DNA of 64,000 nt from Gigaspora margarita (GCA_009809945.1 WTPW01001105.1:109430-173429); one strand, 5' to 3'. Counted from the stretch's first letter, positions 7,704 to 18,871 are shown. Notes: generated by a model not told the origin, from the letters alone. Numbers and translations: made by a program.

Positions 7704-7773
7704 CCTTTTTTTTTAGTATTACCCCCCGGCTATAAATTACTCACAAAATTGATAGTTAATACTAAAAATAATT
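7704..7773 (+). repeat. Right terminal direct repeat with putative origin
   Basis: Same as 272-340 except for nine T instead of eight. TAGTATTAC at 7714-7722. Followed directly by the target duplication at 7773-7782. Confidence 0.7.
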
Positions 7774-7944
7774 AAAAATAAAATATAACATGCATAAAAT
7801 TGCTGTAATTTGCCAAAATGCTTTATATAACCTTTTTTTAAAAATAACCTCAATTTGCTAAAACTTAAATTTGGACCTCAGACCAAATTTTCTGCAATTT
7901 GCTAAAAAAAAAATATGATATATATCAGAGATGTTTGGGGTCCT
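7774..7944 (+). repeat. Left TIR (inner part) of a 3.4 kb element
   Basis: Built of AATTTGC(C/T)AAA words and ending in GATGTTTGGGGTCCT. Its reverse complement recurs at 10967-11158 with strong similarity in the same order. Its outer end is at 243-271, cut off by the 7.5 kb insertion. Confidence 0.7.
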
Positions 7945-9007
7945 GCTACAACACTACTACAACTACTAAGAATCATTATAAAACAATGACATATCTGTTA
8001 TGAACCCCTGAGCCTCAAAATGCTATCCAACAACATTTGGTACTAGAAGTATTTGCAAAACATGCCCAGATATTTCTTCACTATATAGGAAAGTACAGTC
8101 ATTAGTAAATTACTGAATTGAGATATTAAGTCCCGGGTTCTGAAGTCACAGGAAACCAGCTAGTTGTAGCAGCATACAGGCTTGAAATACTTACCCAATA
8201 TGATAGAAGCAGCTGCATGGCTTGAAATATGAACTTCTAGAAAGTATGCTAGTAGGAACTTGAGAAAATCCTCTTTAGATCTACCAAATTGGAAGTATAA
8301 AGCACCAACCTGGCAATATACACCAAATTGGAAGTTTATATTAGGTAATGTGAGTAAAGTGAGAACATGTGAATACTAATTAGCAGTTGGTAAGGAATAT
8401 ACAAAAACCAGGTCAGCTATATAGTAGGAATACAGGAGACTCTGGTAGGTTTTAGCTAGAAAAAAATGGTTGTCTGACCTAAAGTTCTAGTCTCAATACT
8501 TGTATATAATATGTATGTGTTTACGGTACTACTATATGTCAATTCACTTAAGTATCAATAAAGTTTGAGCTGGGTCTATACTTAGAATTTCTAAATATTA
8601 AAAAAATAAAATAAAATAAAACTTGTATACCAATAGTGCATTTTAATAGCCAAATTGGTAAATCTAGTGAAATTAATAAAATAGAAATAATGATAACATT
8701 GATGAAACTAGTAGTATTAGTGAAACTAGTAGTGCTAGTAAATCTAGTAAAACTTGTAATATTGACAAATATTAGTAAAACAAGTAATAATAATAAAACT
8801 AGTGATATTAGTAAAACTATAATATAGTCTAACCTTTTATAAATACTACATATACAGATATGCTTATTATTAAAAAAGTTTTTATAGAGCAGATTTGCAC
8901 AAATAGTTTAAAAAAGTTAATTATTAAAAATTTATGAAGTTCTGTAATCCCACAGCTAGTGTCTAAAATTCAATTTTTTTTTTATTACATATTGCAACTA
9001 ATTTTTT
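7945..9007. other. Interior of the TIR element: retroposon-like transcript remnant and a degenerate tandem repeat
   Basis: 7945-8620 has no ORF. It ends in AATAAAGTTTGAGCTGGG (8558 onward) followed by an A/AATAA-rich tail, like a reverse-transcribed polyadenylated RNA. 8655-8828 is a degenerate array of about 18 bp units of the type AAACTAGTAGTATTAGTG; the open frame across it is a by-product of the repeat. Confidence 0.4.
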
Positions 9008-9290
9008 TTTTGGTTTTAAAGTGCCTGCTTGGGGCATAGGATTTATTTAGTTTACACATCGGAAAGTTACACTTGGATGAGAGTACAACTAGCCACACAT
9101 ATACTTTTGGTGTCTAATTTAAGTGGTCTGCCTGAAGGTTCCATACTAGATACCATACCTGCAACCCAACTACGGGAATTGCCTATTTAAATCCTCTGAT
9201 CTTCAGCTCCTTGACCAATCTCAACTGTTTCACCGGTATCCGCAGTACATATATAGTCAGTCCGAACCCCGGATCATTTACTGACATATT
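9008..9290 (-). repeat. SINE 3'-module fragment
   Basis: Matches the reverse complement of the SINE at 16734-17499 (words GAGAGTACAACTAGCCACA, GCCTGAAGGTTC, CCTATTTAAA). The head with the tRNA-like part is missing. Confidence 0.65.
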
Positions 9291-9619
9291 GCAACTAATT
9301 AAATAATTTTATTTGCAAATTTTAAAAATAATTATTTTTTCCGCAACTAAAATATATTATACTAGAAAAATAGTAGGAAAATGTATAGCATTATATGTCT
9401 GAAGCAATAATTATTTTTTTAATAAAGCGATAGCTCTTATATATATATTGGTGCAATAGGGGAACTGTCCAAGTTCATATATTGTCAAATTACAAGTTTT
9501 AAAAAAAAACAAAAAAAATACAAAAAAATAACACAAAATCAAGATAAAATCGAAGCTATAATGAATACATTGTTCTGTTTATTTATTAACTAATATCAAA
9601 CTAACTTCTAATATCATTA

Positions 9620-9980
9620 TCTATAAAAACTTTTGTGTATATAATTTAAAAAAGCCTTTCATGTATATAATCTTGAACTCAGATATCTTATATAATCTCT
9701 AATTATACAATGGTTATTCTAATAGAAGTTTAAAGTTTTATATAATCTTAGATACTTTTTAATTGTCTTTCATATTTATCCTATTGTATGTAAACAAAAA
9801 AAAGATAGTATATTATTAAGTTTTCAAGCCTTTAAAGGGTTTTTTCGAAATGTATAAGAAAAAGATATTGTAAATTAACTTTCAAACCCATGTTATCTTT
9901 ACTAGATCGTAGCTTTTACTTTATTATTCAATGTCTAGAAATTGTAGTTTAGTAGTTCTTAAATTATTTAGTTACATATA
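9620..9980. repeat. Direct duplication, copy 1
   Basis: Matches 10555-10907 (copy 2) with few changes, for example AGCCTTTCAT, CTTGAACTCAGATATC and CTAGATCGTAGCTTTTACTTTATTA. Copy 1 contains a MITE insertion just after this stretch; copy 2 does not. 9291-9619 is AT-rich with no gene. Confidence 0.65.
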
Positions 9981-10295
9981 CTGTTATTCCTGAAAATAAG
10001 CTACCTTTTTTGGGCCAAAAATTATACAAAAAAACGTGGGGTATCTTATTTTCAAATTGTTGAATTTTTTGAAAAATTGAAAAACGTACTAATAAAAAGT
10101 TGTCCAAATAATGTAAAATTTTTATTATAAGTATATTTTTCTGTTCTAAACAACTTTACTTAATCGCACTTTTGAGGTTTACTTAGTAAAATTTGGACTT
10201 TTATATGTAGTAACTATTAATATATTTTTTAAAATTTTTGAAAAAAATCAGGGGGTAGCTTATTTTTGGAGTAGCTTATTTTCGGGAATATACAG
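9981..10295. mobile_element. TA-target MITE (Tc1/mariner-like), with its empty site present at 10908
   Basis: Ends CTGTTATTCCTGAAAATAAG and its near-complement, flanked by TA (9979-9980 and 10296-10297). The duplicated host sequence at 10900-10920 reads straight through as TTACATATATAACTTT, exactly the expected empty site. Further copies at 14367-14691 and 28033-28350. Confidence 0.8.
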
Positions 10296-10344
10296 TATAA
10301 CTTTGCAAGGTAAATCATCATAAAAGCTAAGGGATTTACTGGGA

Positions 10345-10550
10345 TTCCAACTGATATTAAAATACATAACATTAGTTTTTTGAAAAAGTACAAAAAAAGA
10401 TTTTTATGAATTGTGTAATTGATCTACACAATGATGTGATGGGTCCCCCCTATTGATTGGTGGGATTTCATATGATGCGGCCAGACAAACAAACAACTAT
10501 TTTTTTTACTTTACATAGAAATATAGTGTTCTTTGCTTTGCTTTGGACAA
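10345..10550. repeat. Dispersed repeat, partner at 13070-13275
   Basis: Shares words such as GAAAAAGTACAAAAAAAG, GGGATTTCAT(A/G)TGATGCGG and TTTACATAGAAATATAGT with 13070-13275 in the same order. No coding sense. Confidence 0.6.
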
Positions 10551-10554
10551 ATTA

Positions 10555-10966
10555 TCTATAAAAACTTTTGTGCATATAATTTATAAAAGCCTTTCATATA
10601 TATAACCTTGAACTCAGATATCTTATATAATCTCTAATCATACAACAGTTATTCTAATAGAAGTTTAAAGTTTTATACGATCTTAGATAGTCTTTTGTAT
10701 TTATTCTGTTATATGTAAACAAAAAAAAGATAGTATATTATTAAGTTTTTCAAGCCTTTAAAGGGTTTTTTTTTGAAATGTCTAAGAAAAAAATATTATA
10801 AATTAACTCTCAAATCCACATTACCTTTACTAGATCGTAGCTTTTACTTTATTACTCAACATCTAGGAATTGTAGTTTAGTAGTTCTTAAATTATTTAGT
10901 TACATATATAACTTTGCAAGGTAAATCGTCATAAAAGCTAAGGGATTCACTGGAATTCCAACTAAT
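10555..10966. repeat. Direct duplication, copy 2 (without the MITE)
   Basis: Copy of 9620-9980 plus 10296-10360. It preserves the empty site of the MITE. Confidence 0.65.
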
Positions 10967-11158
10967 AGAACCCCAGACATCTGATATATATTATATTTTT
11001 TTTTAGCAAATTGATTCAATTTTGATCCAAGGTTCAAATTTTAATTTTAGCAAATTGAAGTTAATTTTAAAAAGGATCATAATTGAATATTTTGGCAAAT
11101 TACTAAGATTTTATACATTTCATATTTTATTTTTAGCAATTTAATCACATTTGATAAT
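10967..11158. repeat. Right TIR of the 3.4 kb element
   Basis: Reverse complement of 7774-7944 plus 243-271. Reads through the point where the 7.5 kb element sits in the left TIR. About 190 bp; transposon superfamily not determined and no transposase found. Confidence 0.7.
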
Positions 11159-11403
11159 AATCAATCTGGATATAACAAGATATTAATGGTTTACAGAGCA
11201 AAGTAATAATCAATTATAATTAAAAAGTAGTTGTAGCATATAACTAGGCTTTAGTATCAATAGCACTTGGTACTTACTCTACATATGTATTACGATCATT
11301 GATCATGATTGTATGTTGATAAACAAATAATTATGTAATACAATTGCACAGGGTTATCATTAAGTGAATTAGTTAGTAATTTATATAATAATTTTTAACT
11401 TTT

Positions 11404-12757
11404 CAAAATAACCTACTGTTTAGTGATGATTTACAAGAAATTTTACTATGCTAACTAAAAAACATTTTATAACAAGACTTGTAGTGCATATCATAGACTA
11501 ATAGAATCTCGAATTTTATGAAAAAGTATTAAAAACTCGTGAAGATATTAACATTTTTGTAAATTTGGACGCATATGTTTTTGCAAGTTTTTACCTAAAC
11601 TTCAAATGTTTTCAGAAGCACTTTCTCAAAATGAAACCTTCAAAACGTGACTAATTAAGTTGGTAGAATAGGTATTATAAAGTCTTTATTTAAAATTTTA
11701 TCAAAAACGGATTAATATAGACGAAGTTTTAATAATTTTTCAATTTGCTTCCAGATTCAGAATTTTTTAAAATTTACAATTTTGATAAAAACAGAAAAAT
11801 TACGTCACAGGCTAGATTTTCACAAGTTCAAATTAAACAAGTTACTGCGCACTAAGTAAATTTTAGAGCATATTATTGACTAATAGAATCTCAAATTTTA
11901 TGAAAAAATGTTGAAAATTTATGAAGATATTAATATTTTTGTAAATTCAAACGCATATGTTTTTGCAACCAATTTTGGTACGTGATATGTTTTTGGAAAT
12001 AGAAAAAATCCTTTATCAAAGATTTCTCTACAAGTTCTTGACCAAATTTGATAAAAAATTTTTTATTTGAATTCTATATATTTATAGAATTAAAATAAAA
12101 AAATTTTTATCAAATTTGGTCAAGAACTCGTAGAGAAATCTTTGATGAAAGATTTTTTCTATTTTCAAAAATGTATATCATGTGCCAAAATTGTTTGCAA
12201 AAATGTATGCGTCCAAATTTACAAAAACATTAATATCGCCACGAGTTTTCAACATTTTTTCATAAAATTTAAGATTTTATTAGTCAATAATATGCTCTAA
12301 AAGTTTACTTAGTGCGCAGTAACTTTTTTTATTTGAACTTGTAAAAATCTAGCCTGTGATGTAATTTTTCTGTTTTTATCAAAATTGTAAATTTTAGAAA
12401 ATTCTGAATCTGGAAGCAAATTGAAAAATCATCATAACTTCATCAATATTGATCTGTTTTTGATAAAATTTTAACTGAAGACTTTAAATACCTATTCTAT
12501 CAACTTCTTAGTTACATTTTGGAGATTTCATTTTGAGAAAATACTTCAGAAAGCATTTGAAATTTAGAGAAAAACTTGCGAAATGTATGTGTTCAAATTT
12601 ACAAAAATGTTAATATCTTTACAAGTTTTCAATACTTTTTCGTAAAATTTGAGATTCTATTAGTTCATGATATGTGCTACAAGTTTTGTTATAAATTTTT
12701 TTTAGTTAGCATAGTAAAATTTCTTGTAAATCATCGCCGAACTGTGGGTTATTTTGA
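11404..12757. mobile_element. Fold-back element: 1.35 kb near-palindrome
   Basis: Left arm about 11404-12055 and right arm about 12100-12757 are reverse complements with scattered changes. The outer ends are AAAATAACC...TTTAGTGATGATTTACAAG and its partner with CTTGTAAATCATC, and the turn is around 12060-12100. No coding. 11159-11403 between it and the TIR is AT-rich without features. Confidence 0.75.
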
Positions 12758-12879
12758 AAAAACAAAAAAACATATTACAAAGAAGCTACATTGAAATTGT
12801 TTACAGGAACTTTCATCAAAGATATCTCCATAAGTTCTTGACCAAATTTGATAAAAATTTTTTTATTTTAATTCTGTAA

Positions 12880-13069
12880 ATTTAAAAAAAAAATTTATAC
12901 TATATTTATTTGATACTAGATGTTATAATTTAGTTTTTAGCAAATTACTATAAAGTTTATATGTAATAATCCAACTTTTAGCAAATTTACTTGATTTTAG
13001 AGATAGCAAAAACGTCTAAATTCATACAAATCAGTTATGACCTATATGAGAGATGTCTGGGGTCCTCAA
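12880..13069. repeat. Diverged TIR-type fragment
   Basis: TAGCAAATT words and an end GAGATGTCTGGGGTCCT recall the TIRs at 7774-7944 and 10967-11158. A partial copy of the same family; orientation is mixed, so it is probably rearranged. Confidence 0.4.
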
Positions 13070-13275
13070 TTGATATTAAAATATATAATATTAGTTTTTG
13101 AAAAAGTACAAAAAAAGATTTTTATAAATTGTATAATTGATCTACAAAATAATGTGACGGGTCCTCTTGTTGATTGCTGGGATTTCATGTGATGCGGCTG
13201 GACAAACAAACAAACATTTTTTCACTTTACATAGAAATATAGTATTCTTCACTTCGCTTTGGACAAATTATTGCA
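13070..13275. repeat. Dispersed repeat, partner of 10345-10550
   Basis: See 10345-10550. 13276-13410 is AT-rich with no gene. Confidence 0.55.
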
Positions 13276-13410
13276 AAAATAAAAAAAATAGTTATACAAA
13301 TAAATATATCTATTTACAGAATAATGAGGTAATATTTTTTTGTTTTTATGTCAAAGTTACCACTAAGGGGAAAGGCTTTTATTTAAGTAAGTCAGATCAC
13401 GGGCCCCTCC

Positions 13411-14310
13411 AGGGACACTCTGACATTTGTTATATAGAAGAGAGTACAACTAGCCACACATACAATTTTTGGTTTCTAATTTAAGTAGTTCCCCAAAGGT
13501 TCTACACTAGTTGCCATACTTGCAACCCAACTAGGGAGTTACCTATTTAAACTCTCTGATCTATGCTTCTCTTGCCAAATCCTCCTTGTACTACTGGTAC
13601 AGTCCTCTGTTACATGAGTCAGTCAAGGCCAGTTCTGGATGCTTGCGAAATCCCCTTAGGACTAGTTTATCCTCGCAGCACACTTGGTAGAGCAGTCCCT
13701 GTCCCACACAGATATTAGTAACTTATGCATCTGTATTATACTGACACTTGGGGTCAGGGCTAACCATTAAAACCCTACCGTTACCTACTTCTGCCATTGT
13801 CGAAGTTCACTTCAATCCCGATACCCACTACAACCTTCCTACTGGTCCTTCTTCAGTATACCCAAACTTCCAAACCAGTTAGCTCGGAAGAGTTGGTCAG
13901 TCCGGCTTTAAGTACCGAATGGACTCCCTCCCCTTGGTACATATTGCCGGAACACATGTCCTTTTCTTCTGGTATAACTCCAGTAGCCAGGTTGGTAAAC
14001 TTCCTCCTCGAGGATCTTGTCGTCCGGTTCTCTGGCTCCAGTTTCTGATATTCCAATTGTGGTTAGCGCCATTAAAGATCTTTGCTACTTCCTTACTCGG
14101 GACTTTCAAATAGGTATCCATTTTCTGATCCTTGAATTTTGTGCGCCCAGCGGCTTTTATTCAAGATGGTGTACCAAAGGACCTACGAGAAAAATGGTTA
14201 CCATAATACAGGCCTATTTTTCAAAGCGTCGCTAGTGAGATTTAAACCCTAGATCTGCCGCTTGGGGGTGACAACTTACCAACTTCTCTAAGTCACCACA
14301 CCTCTATAAT
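13411..14310 (-). mobile_element. Long tRNA-headed SINE copy, reverse orientation
   Basis: On the minus strand it starts near 14310 with a tRNA-like head. The A-box-like part lies around GAAGTTGGTAAGTTGTCA and the B-box-like part around TAGGGTTTAAATC. The 3' module (CTAGTTGTACTCTC) is at the other end. Body and 3' part match 16734-17499, and the body matches 62367-62735. The open frames across it are unconvincing by-products. Confidence 0.65.
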
Positions 14311-14366
14311 AAGGTAATATTAAGGAGTTTTAGAAATGAAATTCGTTAATCTTATTTTAAGTAATA

Positions 14367-14691
14367 CTGTATTTTTCAAAAATAAGCTACCCTTTTTGGC
14401 CAAAAAGTTATACAAAAAAACATAGAAGTAGTTTATTTTCAGATTGTCAAATTTTTTGAAAAATTGAAAATGTACTAATAAAAAGTTGTCTAAATGCTAT
14501 AAAATTTTTACTGTAGGTATATTTCGTTGTTCTGAACAACTTTATATAATTACGCGTTTGAGATTTACTTAGTAAAATAAAAATATTTATATGTAGCAAC
14601 TGTTAACAATTTTTTTAAAAATTTTTAAAAATTCTTTCAAAAATCTAGGGGTAGCTTTTTTTGGAGGTAGCTTATTTTCGGCAATATACAG
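14367..14691. mobile_element. TA-target MITE, second copy
   Basis: Ends CTGTATTTTTC...AAATAAGCTACC and its complement ending in GCAATATACAG, with TA at 14365-14366 and 14692-14693. Same family as 9981-10295. Confidence 0.75.
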
Positions 14692-14698
14692 TATACAA

Positions 14699-15379
14699 TA
14701 GAGTTCTGAACCGGGTTATAGTAAACCGGGTCATCCGAATCAAAACGAGTGACCCAGACCACTAATTTGAAACCTAGGTCAAATTGGTTGGTATGTTAAT
14801 AATTCGTTCTATATATTAAATCATGTCGCTTCATTTAATAACAAAGACTATTTTATTGCTATTTGACTCGAAACTTTACTTTGAAGATTGACTAAGAGTA
14901 TATAATTTATTAACATTTGCCTTAACAAAAATGAATACTTCACAGAGCAATGATTTTTTGTTTCACCTTATTGATATTAGATATGGATATTTGCACATTC
15001 ACAAAGTTTGAGTACATGATTTCATTTAGTTTTGCTTTATCTCTACGATCTTACAGATAAATTACTGGTTTTTAACTTTTAAAACAGCGACTTTCAAATT
15101 TCTAGTATTTGTTTATATTCACGAATTTATATTATCGTGATTATTATTCTAAACGAAAGAATAAACAATAAATAATAAATGCTTGTTTTTTCTTTTTATT
15201 TTTGCTTTTCAATAAGTGACGATTATTCGTTGATCGATGAAAATTCAAAAATGATTCCGAACTAAAAGGAATCAATAAATGAAGCATAACATATATCAAA
15301 CCCGTTTTCATCTGAGTTACCCAATTTCAATTCACACGGGTGACCCAGGTGAAGAAATTGCATTCGGTTCAGACCTCTA
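14699..15379. mobile_element. hAT-type MITE with perfect 8-bp target duplication
   Basis: TIR TAGAGTTCTGAACCGG matched at the right by GGTTCAGACCTCTA. Flanked by GTATACAA at 14691-14698 and 15380-15387. Both subterminal regions carry the word GGGT(T/C)A/TGACCC. Inserted at the edge of the preceding TA MITE, so younger than it. No ORF. Confidence 0.85.
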
Positions 15380-15387
15380 GTATACAA

Positions 15388-16720
15388 TCTTATTTATTTT
15401 TTAATTAAAATTTATTTATATAATTTTCCTTATTAAATTTATTTTTATTGTTAATTAATTCTGCTTCTAAAATTATTTTATGCTTAATATGCCTAAAATT
15501 TTATATTGACAATATCAAATTAAACAAATATATTAGCAAACTTTTTAAAAGATATATATCGATATATAGCAGTTAATTGATATATATTAATTGAACATTA
15601 TTGATATATATTAATTTACAGCTATATATTGATATAAATCAATAATGATATATAACAATTATTGATGGTCCAAAGCATAGCGGAGGATACTCTACTTCTA
15701 TGCCAAATCATGCAATGTCTGTTAGCAATATCCAATCACAGTATATATACTGGTTATACAACATATATATATATGTTATACAAAGGCCCAGTGTATTGGT
15801 TTTGCAAAAATAATTTTTTGGTTATATGCCGCTAATGTCATATAACATTACACAGTATTATTTTGATAACTTACTCAAGTTGAATTAATTGAACCAAAAA
15901 TCAGGGTTTCGAACCAATATTGGGTTCATACATATTGTTTATATAATAGACTATATACTATAGTATATATATTATTGTTTCGGACATCTATCAGCTTCTG
16001 ATAACCTAGTATATAATGATTATAATCACTTTTGATTACTAACGATTTTTATAAAATTTGTCAAATTTTTTCAAAATTTTGCAAATGATTTCTTAGCAAC
16101 TAATGATCCAAATCGACTCAAATTTTTACTGCTAATAATATATTTATTTAACTATAATATATTAAAATTTTAGCTAATTCAGATTGATAGTTCTTGAGAA
16201 ATCACTAGTAAACGATAGTTAATTTTTTTAAAAAAATTAACTATCATTTACAACTAATTTCTCGAGAACCATTAATCCAAATTGGCTGAAATTTTAATAT
16301 TTTATAGTCAAATAAATAAATTATTGTAGCAAACATTTGAGCCAAATTTTATTAGTATTTGTTGAGAAAATTTCTGTTAATTTTTAAAAAAATCCAATGA
16401 ATTTTTGTTATATATCATTAATAAAATAACGATAATACTTAGCAGGGTATTGCATATCAATTGTAATCTAAATTAATAATCACAAGATCTTTTTTATATT
16501 ATACATAATAATTTTTTTTAACTACATCAGCAAATTTAATAGGGCGTAATATTACGAAATAATTTATGACTCGTAAAAATAGCATAATATATAGTAAGAT
16601 ATTTTGGAAACTTGTGAAATAATAAATTACGAAATATTACATAAGATATTATGAAATATTACATAAGATTTTCGCAATGTTTCAAAATATACAGAGTAAT
16701 ATTATGAAACATTTATGAAC
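15388..16720. repeat. AT-rich tract with an inverted repeat
   Basis: 15540-15660 is rich in TATATATCGATATATA-type palindromes. 16075-16390 is an inverted repeat with arms of about 150 bp turning at a T/A run near 16228 (AACTATC ... GATAGTT, TTCTTGAGAAAT ... ATTTCTCGAGAA). No gene recognised. Confidence 0.5.
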
Positions 16721-16733
16721 AGTAAATTAAATC

Positions 16734-17499
16734 AAAGGGTGTGACAATCTAGAGAAGTGGTCAGGTTGTCAACCTCTAAGCGGCAGGTCGAAAGTTCAAA
16801 TCCCACTAATGACAATAATAAAAATTAGGCCTGTGTTATGTTAGCTGTGGCTCAGATCGGTTGGGTAAGAAACCTGTAACCTTGGTTCCACCATCTTGAA
16901 TGGGAGCTCTCAGGTGCAATAGTATTTGTTACACCGATAAATTCAAGGAACCAGAAAAATGGAAAACCATTTGGGAAGTCCTGAATAAGAAGGTAGATTA
17001 GGATCTTCAATGGCACTACTATAAATAAGGTCGGTGCTAGGATCCAAATGAACCTTATAAGGGCAAGGGAGGTACCTAGCGGTTCGGAGTTGCCAAACTG
17101 CAAGTGTCGGTATAATGCAGATGCGCTAGTACTGAAAATCTATGAATAATTATGAAATGGGATGTAGCTGTTTAGTGGTCAAGGTCTAGCCAGCCCTAGG
17201 CTTGTAACCTAGGTGAGGCTAGTGCGGCAGATCATATTTGATTTCCTTAGAGAAAATGGAGTGGGGTTGGACTATGTAGAAAGTAATATTAGGTTGTATC
17301 AGACAATCAGAAGGTTTAAATAGGCAATTCCCGTAGTTGGGATGTAGGTATGGCAGCTAGTGTAGAACCTTCAGGCAGACTACTTAAATTAGGCACCAAA
17401 AGTGCACGTGTGGCTAGTTGTATCCTCATTTACGAATATAATATAATATAAATAAATTCTAATAAAGTCTCGGCAAGACCGCCAAAGTTGAAAAAAAAA
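16734..17499 (+). mobile_element. tRNA-headed SINE with 13-bp target duplication and poly(A) tail
   Basis: Flanked by AGTAAATTAAATC (16721-16733 and 17500-17512). The head (16740-16815) has pol III-like A and B boxes (around GGTCAGGTTG and GTTCAAATCC). The body and 3' module end in ATAAAGTCTCGGCAAGACC followed by about ten A. Retroposition would have needed a LINE-type reverse transcriptase elsewhere in the genome. It is the best-preserved copy here and serves as reference for 9008, 13411, 36302, 43584, 57209 and 61398. Confidence 0.8.
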
Positions 17500-17512
17500 A
17501 GTAAATTAAATC

Positions 17513-17989
17513 GCATTAATTCGCAACAAAGCACGCATTGGACTATTATCACGAAATATTTTAAGTAGCTATATATTGATATATAACACATAATCATTTT
17601 ATATCGATTAAAATTAAATGTTATATATCGATTAACTTGTTATAAATCGATATATATCTATAATCAATAAATAATTAAAATAAATCATTATATATCTGCT
17701 AATCGATAGTTATCGTATTCATTATAGTGTGAAGCGCCACCCATCTTATTTTGTTTTTTATTTTTTAAATCATAGTAGTAGTTTTGAAATAGTTAGAAAT
17801 ATTTCAATATATTTTAGAACTGTGAAACCAAGCCGGACTAGTAGATCTGTAACCTGGGTCATACCAAGCGCGCATTGGACTATATTTTCGAATTGTTTCA
17901 AAATTTTGTATTATATATCAAAATTAATCTAAAATTTTGTATTACATGATTAGATTAGATCTTTTGTTTATAAATTAGATCATCTACAT
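17513..17989. other. AT-rich DNA, no gene
   Basis: Contains TATATATCGATATA palindromes as in 15540-15660 and two copies of the phrase GCGCATTGGACTAT / CACGCATTGGACTAT (near 17530 and 17868). Confidence 0.4.
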
Positions 17990-18061
17990 TGTCTTTTTTT
18001 TCGTTTTATTTTGTTTTTTTTATTTTTATTTTGTTTTTTTTTGTTTTTGTTTTGTTTTTTT

Positions 18062-18098
<37 letters not shown>

Positions 18099-18210
18099 TT
18101 TTATTTTTTTTGTTTTTTTTATTTTTATTTTGTTTTTTTTTGTTTTTGTTTTGTTTTTTTGTTTTTATTTTGTTTTTTTTTATTTTTTTTTTAATTTTTT
18201 TTTATTTTTT
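17990..18210. repeat. T-rich low-complexity tract
   Basis: (TTTTGTTTTTTTTATTTT)n-like DNA; long open frames of Phe here are artefacts. Confidence 0.85.
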
Positions 18211-18860
18211 TTGGTACTTTACAAGAACACCAGCCTTTTGCAAGAAAACCAACAACTTTTTGGCACTATGCAAGAACACCAATATGACTTTACAAGCCAA
18301 TTCAAACTTCTGACACTTTGCAAGAACCTTTCTAAATCTTCAAGAACACTTCTTTAGTGAAATGATTTAGTTAGACACAAGTTTTTGCAAGTTTTTGCTT
18401 ATTTATTTTCTTGTTTGATACTTTTTGTTTTTGTTTTTTTTTTTAAAATTTTTTTATTAATTTATTTTATTCCAGTACTTTGTAAGAACACACTTCTTTA
18501 GAGAAATAATTTAGTTAGGTGCAAGTATTCGCAAGTTTTCACAAGTTAACCTAGTACTTTACAAAACACAACTAGGTTTCAACAATTTCTGAATTTGAAC
18601 TCTTATTTTAGAGAAATAGAGATTTGGGACTTAGTTTATTTTTTTTTATTAAGTTTGCTTACATATTTTGTTTTTTAGTTATTTTTTTTTTTACTTATTT
18701 TTTTACTTTATTTTATTTTATTTATTTCTAACTTTCTTTGGAACTTTGAAAGAATCAATGTGACTTTTTAGCACTCTACAAGAACACTAACTATAACTTC
18801 TCTGCTACTTTGCAAGAACATACAAGATTCTCTAACAATTTGCAAAAACTCCTACACTTC
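18211..18860. repeat. Interspersed degenerate repeats of ACTTTGCAAGAACAC
   Basis: At least nine related words at irregular spacing, for example near 18213, 18263, 18315, 18475, 18557, 18770 and 18800. No coding frame is shared. Confidence 0.55.
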
Positions 18861-18871
18861 TGAAAAATAGG

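Larger units (their letters stand above)
272..7773 (+). mobile_element. Integrated CRESS-Rep/IS1595-transposase composite element
   Basis: Bounded by direct repeats of 69 bp (272-340) and 70 bp (7704-7773) that differ only in a T run of 8 versus 9, and flanked by TAAAAATAAA on both sides. Contents in order, all on the plus strand: a 1.5 kb non-coding leader, Rep, three small ORFs, an RNase H1 hybrid-binding-domain mini-ORF, a structured spacer, an ISXO2-like transposase and a short tail. Each terminal repeat holds TAGTATTAC, the nonanucleotide of rolling-circle CRESS replicons, and an internal inverted repeat, so the element also has about 12 bp of inverted termini. No capsid gene is recognised. 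The near-identity of the repeats suggests recent insertion, or that the repeats arise on integration of a circle. I know of no named element with this combination, but could not search. Confidence 0.75.

Noticed and set aside
272..7773. Transfer from a Mollicutes endobacterium or mitochondrion
   Set aside because: UGA usage would fit, but the GT-AG intron, TATAAATA boxes and nuclear-localisation-like patches point to a nuclear element. Kept only as an alternative for the code question.
13797..14235. Several overlapping open frames on both strands
   Set aside because: They follow the SINE body, and related frames in other SINE copies are not conserved as protein.
16740..16815. tRNA gene
   Set aside because: Pol III boxes are present but the cloverleaf is not convincing and it is fused to a SINE body; same for 60900-60984 and 61398-61480.
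17989..18357. Poly-Phe open frames
   Set aside because: Low-complexity T-rich DNA.
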